From Janibacter corallicola NBRC 107790 (GTDB taxonomy: Bacteria > Actinomycetota > Actinomycetes > Actinomycetales > Dermatophilaceae): a DNA stretch of 32,732 nt. Made by a program: the position numbers and the translations under genes. Positions 1-6,334 of this stretch are shown piece after piece. The notes below the pieces were generated by a model. The model did no database searches, was not told the origin of the DNA, and saw only the letters and a program-made list of their open reading frames with translations. The number at the start of each line of letters is the position of its first letter. The first letter of the stretch is position 1. The stretch covers positions 1-32,732 of the forward strand of contig NZ_BCSR01000032.1 of NCBI RefSeq assembly GCF_001570965.1. Reading direction: 5' to 3'.

Positions 1-1275
1 CGGCAGGTCGGCGACGTCGGGCACCCGCCACGGCTCGGAGCCGTTGGCCAGGTACCCGTCGGAGAGCAGGAAGACCGGGGTGCGGTAGGTCGTGGCGATC
101 CGGACCGCCTCCAGTGCGGCGTCGAAGCAGTCGGTGGCCGACTGCGGGGCGACGATCGGCACGGGCGACTCGCCGTTGCGTCCGAACATCGCCTGGAGCA
201 GGTCGGCCTGCTCGGTCTTCGTCGGCAGTCCGGTGCTCGGCCCACCCCGCTGGATGTCGATGATGACGAGCGGCAGCTCGAGGCTGACCGCGAGGCCGAT
301 CGTCTCCGACTTCAGGGCCACGCCGGGCCCGGAGGTGGTGCACACGCCGATCGAGCCGCCGAAGGAGGCGCCCAGTGCCATCCCGATGGCGGCGATCTCG
401 TCCTCGGCCTGCAGCGTCGTCACGCCGTGGCGCTTGTGGGCCGAGAGGGCGTGCAGCACGTCGCTGGCAGGGGTGATGGGGTAGGAGCCGAGCACGAGCG
501 GGCGGCCGACCCGGTGCGCGGCGGCCACGAGGCCGAGCGCGAGGGCGGTGTTGCCGGTGACGTTGCGGTAGGTCCCCGGCGGGGTCGGCGCCGGGGCCAC
601 CTCGTAGGTGACCACGAAGTCCTCGGTGGTCTCGCCGTAGTTCCAGCCCGCGCGCAGTGCCGCGAGGTTGGCGGCGAGGATGTCCGGGCGGGCGCCGAAC
701 TTGCCCGCGAGGTAGTCCTCGGTCCCCTTCGTCGGGCGGCCGTACATCCAGGACAGCAGGCCGAGGGCGAACATGTTCTTCGCCCGGCCCTTCTCCTTGC
801 GGGTCAGCGAGTCGAACTCGGCGAGCGCCTCGACGGTGATCGAGGTGAGCGGCACCCCGTGGACGTGCCAGGAGGAGAGGCTCTCGTCCTCGAGCGGGCT
901 CGTGGTCCAGCCGACCTTCTTCAGGTTGCGGGTGGTGAACTCGTCGGTGTTGAGGATGATCGTCGCGCCACGGGGGACGTCGGCGAGGTTCGCCTTGAGG
1001 GCGGCCGGGTTCATCGCGACGAGCACGTCGGGGGCGTCGCCGGGCGTGAGGATGTCACGGCTGGCGAAGTGCACCTGGAAGGAGCTGACCCCGGGGATGG
1101 TCCCCTGCGGGGCGCGGATCTCGGCGGGGTAGTTCGGCAGCGTCGAGAGGTCGTTGCCCAGCGCAGCGCTGTCGGCGGTGAACCGGTCGCCGGTCAGCTG
1201 CATCCCGTCCCCGGAGTCGCCGGCGAAGCGGATGATGACGCGGTCGGTGGGTTGTCTCGTCGCGGCGGAAGTCAT
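1..1275 (-). CDS. korA: 2-oxoglutarate/2-oxoacid:ferredoxin oxidoreductase alpha subunit, 3' end cut by window
   Basis: The frame is open from an ATG to the left edge (425 codons), so the C-terminus is missing. Translation begins MTSAATRQPTDRVIIRFAGD. A gamma-type domain fills roughly residues 10-190, with the motif FAGDSGDGMQLTG. The pyrimidine domain follows, with GNTALALGLVAAAH and the YPITPAS motif typical of KorA, then LQAEDEIAAIGMALGAS. This gamma-alpha fusion is the usual architecture of the alpha subunit of KorAB. The enzyme oxidatively decarboxylates 2-oxoglutarate to succinyl-CoA and reduces ferredoxin in the cytoplasm. korB is expected just outside the window. No strong ribosome site precedes the ATG. 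The gap upstream is AT-rich and carries a 25-base palindrome. The substrate (2-oxoglutarate rather than another 2-oxoacid) is inferred from family resemblance. Confidence 0.88.
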   Translation of the reverse strand, partial: MTSAATRQPTDRVIIRFAGDSGDGMQLTGDRFTADSAALGNDLSTLPNYPAEIRAPQGTIPGVSSFQVHFASRDILTPGDAPDVLVAMNPAALKANLADVPRGATIILNTDEFTTRNLKKVGWTTSPLEDESLSSWHVHGVPLTSITVEALAEFDSLTRKEKGRAKNMFALGLLSWMYGRPTKGTEDYLAGKFGARPDILAANLAALRAGWNYGETTEDFVVTYEVAPAPTPPGTYRNVTGNTALALGLVAAAHRVGRPLVLGSYPITPASDVLHALSAHKRHGVTTLQAEDEIAAIGMALGASFGGSIGVCTTSGPGVALKSETIGLAVSLELPLVIIDIQRGGPSTGLPTKTEQADLLQAMFGRNGESPVPIVAPQSATDCFDAALEAVRIATTYRTPVFLLSDGYLANGSEPWRVPDVADLP

Positions 1276-1306
1276 GGTTGCTGGTCGTGCCCCTAAGCAT
1301 CGGTGC

Positions 1307-1331
1307 GTGTCGCGCTCGAATTACGCGACAC
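1307..1331. promoter_or_regulatory. Perfect palindrome upstream of korA, candidate operator
   Basis: GTGTCGCG and CGCGACAC form 8-base perfect arms around a 9-base centre (CTCGAATTA). It sits 32-56 bases upstream of the korA start in a locally AT-rich gap, where a promoter for leftward transcription is expected. The size and symmetry suit a dimeric repressor of TetR or similar type, but no regulator can be assigned. The adjacent ACATATGT is a second small palindrome. Confidence 0.5.
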
Positions 1332-1387
1332 ATATGTATGGTAATTGGCTCCCCTGCCAGGTATCCAGCGGGATAAACTATGCCATG

Positions 1388-1404
1388 CATAACGTCATGT
1401 TATG
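1388..1404. repeat. Inverted repeat at the 3' end of the small unknown gene
   Basis: CATAAC and GTTATG are perfect 6-base arms around GTCAT. The repeat contains the TAA stop codon of the leftward unknown gene. It could be a weak terminator hairpin for that gene or a protein-binding site for the korA promoter region. It is unusually AT-rich for this window. Confidence 0.3.
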
Positions 1405-1855
1405 TGTCATTCTCCATGTGGGCCTGCCGCTCCCGGACTTCGAGACAGAGAACCTCCCCAGCGACCAGCCCGTCCAACCGGGGGAGCAACAGCTCGACGA
1501 CGGTGCCCGGCTGGTGGTGCATCGGTTTGGTCTCCGGGTGGGGCAGGTAGACCAGTCCCTCGTGCTCGCGACCGGCACGCGAGACGGTGGCCTCGATGAA
1601 GGAGAAGGTCTCCGGCCCGTGCACGTCGGTCCACGCGACGTCGGCGAAGGTCCACCGCGGCACCAGCGGCACGAGGTGCAGCGGGGCGATGTCCAGGTTG
1701 ACCGTGGCCGGAACGAAGCGGGAGAGATCCAGCCCCCGTGCGGCGAAGTGCGGGGCCTGCAGCGCGATCGTGCCGGTGGCGAAGGGGGAGTCCGCCGCCC
1801 GCCCGGAGGCGACCCCGTGGCCCGCGCGGACCACCCCCTCCGCCCGGAGGGTCAC
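1400..1855 (-). CDS. Conserved protein of unknown function (151 aa)
   Basis: I chose a GTG start that overlaps the TGA of the DUF4870 gene as GTGA, a sign of translational coupling. The open frame extends further upstream, but there it runs antisense-like through the DUF4870 frame. The translated C-terminal 120 residues look like a real folded protein: GTIALQAPHF, FVPATVNLDI, WTFADVAWTDVHGPETFSF, YLPHPETKP and VVELLLPRLDGLVAGE. There is no signal peptide or membrane segment. The pattern of a PHF motif, a VNL motif and a final hydrophobic strand pair faintly recalls the cradle-loop fold of archaeal CTP-dependent riboflavin kinases. That is a weak guess and I do not assign a function. The gene lies between a membrane protein gene and korA. 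Confidence 0.65.
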   Translation of the reverse strand: MTLRAEGVVRAGHGVASGRAADSPFATGTIALQAPHFAARGLDLSRFVPATVNLDIAPLHLVPLVPRWTFADVAWTDVHGPETFSFIEATVSRAGREHEGLVYLPHPETKPMHHQPGTVVELLLPRLDGLVAGEVLCLEVRERQAHMENDT

Positions 1856-2334
1856 CGGACCATCGACGGCGTCAGCGGCGGGACCCACCACTCGCCGTTG
1901 TTGGCCTTGACCGCGCCGATGACGTGGATGACCGTCGCGACGACGATGACGAGCGGGTAGGTGATGAAGCCGACGAGCAGGAACATCAGCGGCAGCGAGA
2001 GCAGCAGCAGGATCGCGGTGATGATCTGCACGTTCAGGCTGTTCGCGGAGTGCTGGCGCACGAAGGGGCCGCGGTCCTTGTAGATCAGGTAGATCACGAG
2101 CGAGGCGACGAAACCGAGCGTGCCGGCCGACAGCGGCAGCAGCACCGCGGGCACGAGGTGGGCGACCATCCCGAGGGTGCGCTCCTGCCCCGGGCTCATC
2201 GGGGCCAGCGGCGGGCCGTAGCGCTGCGGGACCGGCTGGCCCGGTTGCGGGTAGGCCTGCTCGCCCGGCTGGCCCTGGCCGGCGGGCGGGTGCTCCGCGT
2301 TCGGGTGCGGTGAGCCGTCGTGCGGCTGTGTCAT
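1852..2334 (-). CDS. DUF4870 (Tic20-like) membrane protein
   Basis: The 160-residue protein starts with a Pro/Gln/Gly-rich cytoplasmic tail (residues 1-50). Three or so hydrophobic segments follow, including HLVPAVLLPLSAGTLGFVA, ITAILLLLSLPLMFLLVGF and a YPLVIVVATVIHVIGAV stretch. The motif VRQHSANSLNVQI between segments is the hallmark of DUF4870. The ATG is set by a good ribosome site, AGGAGG at 2340-2345 on the minus strand, 5 bases upstream. Its last codons overlap the next gene by 4 bases. The function of the family is not established. It is divergent from the nuo operon and shares a 130-base control region with it. Confidence 0.85.
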   Translation of the reverse strand: MTQPHDGSPHPNAEHPPAGQGQPGEQAYPQPGQPVPQRYGPPLAPMSPGQERTLGMVAHLVPAVLLPLSAGTLGFVASLVIYLIYKDRGPFVRQHSANSLNVQIITAILLLLSLPLMFLLVGFITYPLVIVVATVIHVIGAVKANNGEWWVPPLTPSMVR

Positions 2335-2411
2335 GTCTGCCTCCTGGGTGTCTGGGCACGACTCTGCCGTTTCGGCGGGCGGGAGTCCATCAGGAGGACG
2401 CCCGTATCGGG

Positions 2412-2427
2412 GTGGGGTATTCCCCAC
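2412..2427. promoter_or_regulatory. Inverted repeat in the control region between the DUF4870 gene and nuoA
   Basis: GTGGGG and CCCCAC are perfect arms separated by TATT. The site lies 38-53 bases upstream of the nuoA start, around where a -35 element would be if the -10 box at 2452 is used. It is therefore a candidate operator for the nuo operon, or for both divergent units. Confidence 0.35.
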
Positions 2428-2451
2428 GAGGCCCCGGCCGGACGGCGCCAT

Positions 2452-2457
2452 TAGGAT
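2452..2457 (+). promoter_or_regulatory. Candidate -10 box for a leaderless nuoA transcript
   Basis: TAGGAT fits the actinobacterial TANNNT -10 pattern and ends exactly 7 bases before the nuoA GTG. Transcription would begin at or next to the start codon. No clear -35 is visible. The region between box and start has no ribosome site, which supports leaderless initiation. Confidence 0.45.
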
Positions 2458-2464
2458 CTGGCGC

Positions 2465-2821
2465 GTGGACGGATACCAGGTGATCGCCGGCGTGCTGCTG
2501 CTCGGCGTGCTCCTCGTGGTCGCGGGGTACACGGCGCGGCGGCTGCTGGCGCCGCGGGCCCCGACCCCCACGAAGCTGACCACCTACGAGTCCGGCATCG
2601 ACCCGGTCGGCCGGGACTGGGCCCAGACCCGGGTGCGCTACCTCGCCTACGCCTTCCTCTACGTGATCTTCGCCGTCGACGTGGTCTACCTCTTCCCGTG
2701 GGCGCTGGTGCTGCGCACCGAGCTCGGCGTCGCGAGCCTGATCGAGGTCGCGATCTTCATCGGTGTCGTCCTCGTCGGTCTCGTGCACGCGTTGCGCCGC
2801 GGGCTGCTGCGGTGGACCTGA
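2465..2821 (+). CDS. nuoA: NADH-quinone oxidoreductase subunit A
   Basis: A GTG start gives 118 residues, the normal NuoA length. An upstream ATG in frame would add a non-conserved 44-residue tail. There are three membrane segments. The loop motif YESGIDPVG matches the family YECGxxPxG with Ser in place of Cys. The second helix has FAVDVVYLFPW where most family members have FDVExxFLxPW. Both changes mark a divergent NuoA, as in secondary complex I copies. The subunit belongs to the membrane arm next to the quinone channel. It is the first gene of a tightly packed ten-gene operon, and nuoB starts 15 bases downstream. Confidence 0.93.
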   Translation: MDGYQVIAGVLLLGVLLVVAGYTARRLLAPRAPTPTKLTTYESGIDPVGRDWAQTRVRYLAYAFLYVIFAVDVVYLFPWALVLRTELGVASLIEVAIFIGVVLVGLVHALRRGLLRWT

Positions 2822-2823
2822 CC

Positions 2824-2829
2824 TAGGGT
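2824..2829 (+). promoter_or_regulatory. Candidate -10 box 7 bases before nuoB
   Basis: TAGGGT stands exactly 7 bases before the nuoB ATG, the same geometry as TAGGAT before nuoA. It may drive an internal leaderless transcript. It may also be chance, since nuoA-nuoB look co-transcribed. Confidence 0.3.
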
Positions 2830-2836
2830 GTCCGGG

Positions 2837-3418
2837 ATGACGACCGACCTGCCGATGCCGCGCGTGGGGCCCGTCGGCGCCTTCGCGCCGCGGCCCATGA
2901 AGGTCGTGCTCAACTGGGGCCGGCGCTACAGCCTGTGGGTCTTCAACTTCGGGCTGGCCTGCTGCGCGATCGAGTTCATCGCCGCCTCCATGGCCCGGCA
3001 CGACTTCATCCGGCTCGGGGTCATCCCCTTCGCGCCGGGCCCGCGGCAGGCCGACCTCATGGTCGTCTCGGGCACCGTCACCGACAAGATGGCGCCCTCG
3101 GTGCGCCGGCTCTACGACCAGATGCCGGAGCCGAAGTACGTGATCTCCTTCGGCGCCTGCTCCAACTCCGGCGGTCCCTACTGGGACTCCTACTCGGTGA
3201 CCAAGGGCGTGGACCAGCTGCTGCCCGTCGACGTCTACGTGCCCGGGTGCCCGCCGCGGCCGGAGGCGCTGCTGCACGGCATCCTCACCCTCCAGGAGAA
3301 GATCGCCGCCGAGTCCCTCTCGACGAAGTCGTTGCGCGCCAAGTACGCCGGTCACCGGTCCGCGGGGGCCGGCGAGGTGCGCCGGGGCCTGCTGCGGCGC
3401 CCGGCGAAGGGGGCCTGA
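2837..3418 (+). CDS. nuoB: NADH-quinone oxidoreductase subunit B
   Basis: The 193-residue NuoB carries the four ligands of the terminal iron-sulfur cluster N2: the Cys pair C42-C43 (GLACCAIEF), C108 ([10 protein letters not shown]) and C138 (VPGCPPRPE). I took ATG rather than the in-frame GTG three codons upstream because the GTG lies inside the TAGGGT box. The subunit sits at the junction of the peripheral and membrane arms and passes electrons to quinone together with NuoD. The basic C-terminus ([12 protein letters not shown]) ends with one copy of the GCGAAGGGGG motif, directly before nuoC. Confidence 0.95.
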   Translation: MTTDLPMPRVGPVGAFAPRPMKVVLNWGRRYSLWVFNFGLACCAIEFIAASMARHDFIRLGVIPFAPGPRQADLMVVSGTVTDKMAPSVRRLYDQMPEPKYVISFGACSNSGGPYWDSYSVTKGVDQLLPVDVYVPGCPPRPEALLHGILTLQEKIAAESLSTKSLRAKYAGHRSAGAGEVRRGLLRRPAKGA

Positions 3419-3419
3419 G

Positions 3420-3968
3420 ATGCCCCTGGAGCAGCGCACCGTGCAGCCGGGCGAGTGGGTCGAGGCCGCCACCGGGGCGAAGGGGGAGGGCCTGACCTTC
3501 TTCGACTGGCTGAGCGCCGTCGACGAGACCGACCGCGAGGACTCGCCCGGGCTGGAGGTGGTCTGCCACCTGCTCGACCCGCGGCCCACGCCCGAGCGTG
3601 ACCAGCGCGAGCTGCTGCTGCGCACCCGCGTGCCCGAGGGGGGCGTCCTGCCGAGCCTCACGGGGCTCTTCGGCGGGGCCGCGTGGCACGAGCGGGAGAC
3701 CCACGAGATGTTCGGCCTGGAGGTCTCCGGCTTCGACGACGGCACCGGTCTCGGGATGCGTCCACTGCTGCTGCCCGAGGGCTTCGAGGGCCACCCGCTG
3801 CGCAAGTCCTTCGTGCTCGCATCGCGCGCGACCAAGCCCTGGCCCGGCGGCAAGGACCCCGGGGAGGGCCGGGAGACGAAGCGGACCTCGAAGCGTCGAC
3901 GGATGACCGCGCCCGGCGTGCCCGGCCCGGAGTGGGGCCCCCGCCCGGCGAAGGGGGAGGACGGATGA
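3420..3968 (+). CDS. nuoC: NADH-quinone oxidoreductase subunit C (no D domain)
   Basis: The 182-residue product shows the NuoC signature: [10 protein letters not shown] near residue 35, [16 protein letters not shown] near 90-105, and [16 protein letters not shown]. The tail is Lys/Arg/Gly-rich. It is a plain NuoC, not a NuoCD fusion, and the next gene is nuoH, so the usual nuoD is missing here. The start is one base after the nuoB stop. Its ribosome site appears to be the run of G at the end of nuoB. The stop overlaps nuoH as ATGA. Two copies of GCGAAGGGGG lie inside it (3478 and 3948), and the second doubles as the nuoH ribosome site. Confidence 0.93.
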   Translation: MPLEQRTVQPGEWVEAATGAKGEGLTFFDWLSAVDETDREDSPGLEVVCHLLDPRPTPERDQRELLLRTRVPEGGVLPSLTGLFGGAAWHERETHEMFGLEVSGFDDGTGLGMRPLLLPEGFEGHPLRKSFVLASRATKPWPGGKDPGEGRETKRTSKRRRMTAPGVPGPEWGPRPAKGEDG

Positions 3969-4921
3969 GCCTCCTCGAGATCGCGGTCCGCTCGCTGGCC
4001 GCGCTGCTCGCCGTGCTCGTCCTGCCGCTGGTCGCGGGGCAGACCGAGCACAAGGTCATGGCGCACATGCAGGGGCGGCTCGGCCCGATGTACGCCGGTG
4101 GCTTCCATGGCTGGGCCCAGCTGGTCGCCGACGGGGTGAAGTTCGTCCAGAAGGAGGACATCACCCCCGCCGCGGCCGACCGGGGCGTCTTCCGTCTCGC
4201 GCCGGCGATCGCCCTCGTCCCGTACCTCCTCGCGATCGCCCTGCTGCCGATCCACCCCGGCCTCGTCGCCGCCGACGTGCCCGGCAGCATCCTGCTCGTG
4301 CTCGGCGTGAGCTCCGTCGGCGTCCTCGGCACGCTGATGGCCGGCTGGGCCAGCGCCAACAAGTACGCGCTCGTCGGCGGGATGCGCGCCGCCGCCCAGC
4401 TCATCGCCTACGAGCTGCCGCTCGTGCTCTCCGTCGCCTCGGTGGCGATGGCCGCCGGGACCCTCTCGCTCGTCACCGTCGTGCAGGAGTGGAGCCCGTG
4501 GTGGCTGCTGTGGCAGCTGCCCGGCGCCGTCGTCTTCCTCGTGGCCGCGACCGCGGAGCTGCAACGGGTCCCCTTCGACGCCCCGATCGCCGACAGCGAG
4601 CTCGTCATGGGACCGATGACGGAGTACACCGGGCTGCGCTTCGCCTTCTTCATGCTCGCCGAGTACGCGGGGATGGTCGTCATGGGGCTGCTCTTCGCGG
4701 TGCTGTGGCTCGGCGGCTGGCAGGGCCCGGCAGCCGGGATGCTCGGCTGGCTGTGGACCCTCCTGAAGGGCCTGCTCGTCGTGCTCCTCATCATCTGGCT
4801 GCGGGTGGCCTGGCCGCGGGTGCGCGAGGACCAGCTGCAGCGGCTCGCGTGGGTGGTCCTGGTCCCCCTGGCCCTCGTCCAGCTGGCTCTGACCGCAGTG
4901 GGAGTGGTGATGACGTCATGA
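3965..4921 (+). CDS. nuoH: NADH-quinone oxidoreductase subunit H
   Basis: This is a 318-residue membrane subunit with about eight helices. It forms most of the quinone chamber and the link to the proton path. Recognisable family motifs are [55 protein letters not shown] and [20 protein letters not shown]. In the last motif the usual acidic pair (PEAESELV) is changed to IADSELV. This is a departure in the acid-rich loop near the quinone channel. It overlaps both neighbours by 4 bases. A GGAGG ribosome site 4 bases before the ATG is part of a GCGAAGGGGG copy. Confidence 0.95.
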   Translation: MSLLEIAVRSLAALLAVLVLPLVAGQTEHKVMAHMQGRLGPMYAGGFHGWAQLVADGVKFVQKEDITPAAADRGVFRLAPAIALVPYLLAIALLPIHPGLVAADVPGSILLVLGVSSVGVLGTLMAGWASANKYALVGGMRAAAQLIAYELPLVLSVASVAMAAGTLSLVTVVQEWSPWWLLWQLPGAVVFLVAATAELQRVPFDAPIADSELVMGPMTEYTGLRFAFFMLAEYAGMVVMGLLFAVLWLGGWQGPAAGMLGWLWTLLKGLLVVLLIIWLRVAWPRVREDQLQRLAWVVLVPLALVQLALTAVGVVMTS

Positions 4922-5508
4922 CCGACGAAGGACACGCAGCACACGAGCAGCACGGCCACGGGCCGACGGAGCCGGGCGTCGTGCCGGGCCTCGTCAAGGG
5001 GCTCGCGAGCACCGCCAGGCAGCTGATGACCCCCTCGCACACCCGGGAGTACCCGGACGTCGCGCCGGACCTGCCGGCCCGCTCCCGCGGGGTCATCGCC
5101 CTCATCGAGCAGAACTGCACCTCCTGCATGCTCTGCGCGCGGGAGTGCCCGGACTGGTGCATCTACATCGACTCGCACAAGGAGGAGGTCCCGCCGACCA
5201 CGGAGGGGGGGCGCGCGCGGCAGCGCAACGTCCTCGACCGCTTCGCGATCGACTTCTCGCTGTGCATGTACTGCGGGATCTGCGTCGAGGTCTGCCCCTT
5301 CGACGCCCTCTTCTGGAGCCCGCAGTTCGAGTACGCGGAGACCGACATCCGCGACATGGTCCACGAGAAGGAGCGCCTCGGGCAGTGGGCCGAGGAGGTC
5401 CCCGCGCCGCCGGAGCTGGACCCCGCCGCCGCGGACCCGCCCGAGGTCACCGCCCTGGACAAGCCCGCCCGCGGTGGGCCCGCGGCCCCCCGGGAGGGCG
5501 GGACGTGA
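4918..5508 (+). CDS. nuoI: NADH-quinone oxidoreductase subunit I, two 4Fe-4S clusters
   Basis: The 196-residue ferredoxin-like subunit has two classical 4Fe-4S motifs. The first uses C67, C70, C73 and C77 ([12 protein letters not shown]); the second uses C116, C119, C122 and C126 ([12 protein letters not shown]). The N-terminus is His/Gly-rich and the C-terminus is Pro/Ala-rich. In complexes without an NADH module, NuoI is the natural docking point for reduced ferredoxin, which fits the neighbouring korA. A run of seven G at 5205-5211 lies in frame here and does not break the gene. The start overlaps nuoH (ATGA) and the stop overlaps nuoJ (GTGA). Confidence 0.95.
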   Translation: MTDEGHAAHEQHGHGPTEPGVVPGLVKGLASTARQLMTPSHTREYPDVAPDLPARSRGVIALIEQNCTSCMLCARECPDWCIYIDSHKEEVPPTTEGGRARQRNVLDRFAIDFSLCMYCGICVEVCPFDALFWSPQFEYAETDIRDMVHEKERLGQWAEEVPAPPELDPAAADPPEVTALDKPARGGPAAPREGGT

Positions 5509-6038
5509 CCGGTCTCGACCTCGCCTTCGCCGCCACCGGCGTCATCACCGCGGCCGCCGCCGCCCTGGCCGTCACCACCCGTCAGGTGGTCCACTCCGCA
5601 CTCTGGCTCGTCGTCGCCCTGCTCGGGCTCGCCGGCTGCTACCTCGTCCTCGGGGCCGAGCTCGTCGCCCTCGTGCAGGTGCTCGTCTACGTCGGCGCCG
5701 TCGTCGTGCTCGTCATCATCGCGCTCATGCTCACCCGGGCACCGATCGGCCCGCGCAGCGAGCACTCCACCTCCCGTCGCCACCGGCTTCTCTCGGCCCT
5801 CGTCGGCGCCGGCACGGCAGCCCTGCTCGCCCTCGTCCTCCTGCCGACCGCGGGTCCGACGGAGGTCCGTCCCGGTGGGAGCGAGGAGCTGGCCCGGCAG
5901 ATCTTCTCGACCTGGGTGTGGCCCTTCGAGCTGCTCTCGCTGCTGCTGCTCGCCTCGCTCGTCGGTGCCCTCGCGGCAGCCGGCCTCGGCGGCCGGAGCG
6001 GGGAGCGGCCCGTGGCGGACGTGGAGGAGGGCGCATGA
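5505..6038 (+). CDS. nuoJ: NADH-quinone oxidoreductase subunit J
   Basis: A GTG start overlapping the nuoI stop gives 177 residues with five membrane helices. The NuoJ signature is the stretch [25 protein letters not shown] around residues 48-72. The gene order H-I-J-K and the 4-base overlaps on both sides place it in the operon. NuoJ belongs to the E-channel linking the quinone site to the antiporter-like subunits. The C-terminal tail [12 protein letters not shown] is acidic and unremarkable. Confidence 0.92.
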   Translation: MTGLDLAFAATGVITAAAAALAVTTRQVVHSALWLVVALLGLAGCYLVLGAELVALVQVLVYVGAVVVLVIIALMLTRAPIGPRSEHSTSRRHRLLSALVGAGTAALLALVLLPTAGPTEVRPGGSEELARQIFSTWVWPFELLSLLLLASLVGALAAAGLGGRSGERPVADVEEGA

Positions 6039-6334
6039 TCCACGCCGCCGGGCCGTACCTGCTCGCCAGCGTCCTCGTGGGGCTGGGCGTGTACGGCGTC
6101 CTCGCCCGCCGCAACGCCGTGCTCATGCTCGTCGGCGCCGAGCTGGTGCTCGGCGGCGGCGGGCTGCTGCTCGTCACCGCCGGCGCGCTGGGCGCCGACC
6201 GGTCGTGGACCGGCCAGGTGCTCACCCTCTTCGTCATCACGATCGCCGCCGCCGAGGTCGTCGTGGCCCTCGCGGTCATCGTCGCCGCCTACCGCAGGCG
6301 CGGACGCATCGACCTCGGGCAGGACGCCGGATGA
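6035..6334 (+). CDS. nuoK: NADH-quinone oxidoreductase subunit K
   Basis: At 99 residues with three helices it has the normal NuoK length. The two buried glutamates needed for proton movement are kept: one in MLVGAELVLGGG and one in TIAAAEVVVALAVI. The protein is homologous to MrpC. It overlaps nuoJ and nuoL by 4 bases each, so translation of J-K-L is probably coupled. Confidence 0.94.
   Translation: MIHAAGPYLLASVLVGLGVYGVLARRNAVLMLVGAELVLGGGGLLLVTAGALGADRSWTGQVLTLFVITIAAAEVVVALAVIVAAYRRRGRIDLGQDAG

Noticed and set aside
3420-3968. NuoCD fusion that would explain the missing nuoD
   Set aside because: The protein is only 182 residues and ends after the NuoC signature; no NuoD motif is present in any frame before nuoH.
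2390-4564. Very long open frame on the minus strand opposite nuoA-nuoH
   Set aside because: Its translation is His/Glu/Arg/Gly low-complexity, typical of antisense frames in GC-rich DNA, and it runs against well-recognised nuo genes.
5205-5211. Run of seven G in nuoI as a possible frameshift site
   Set aside because: The reading frame continues correctly through it to the second 4Fe-4S motif and the normal stop.
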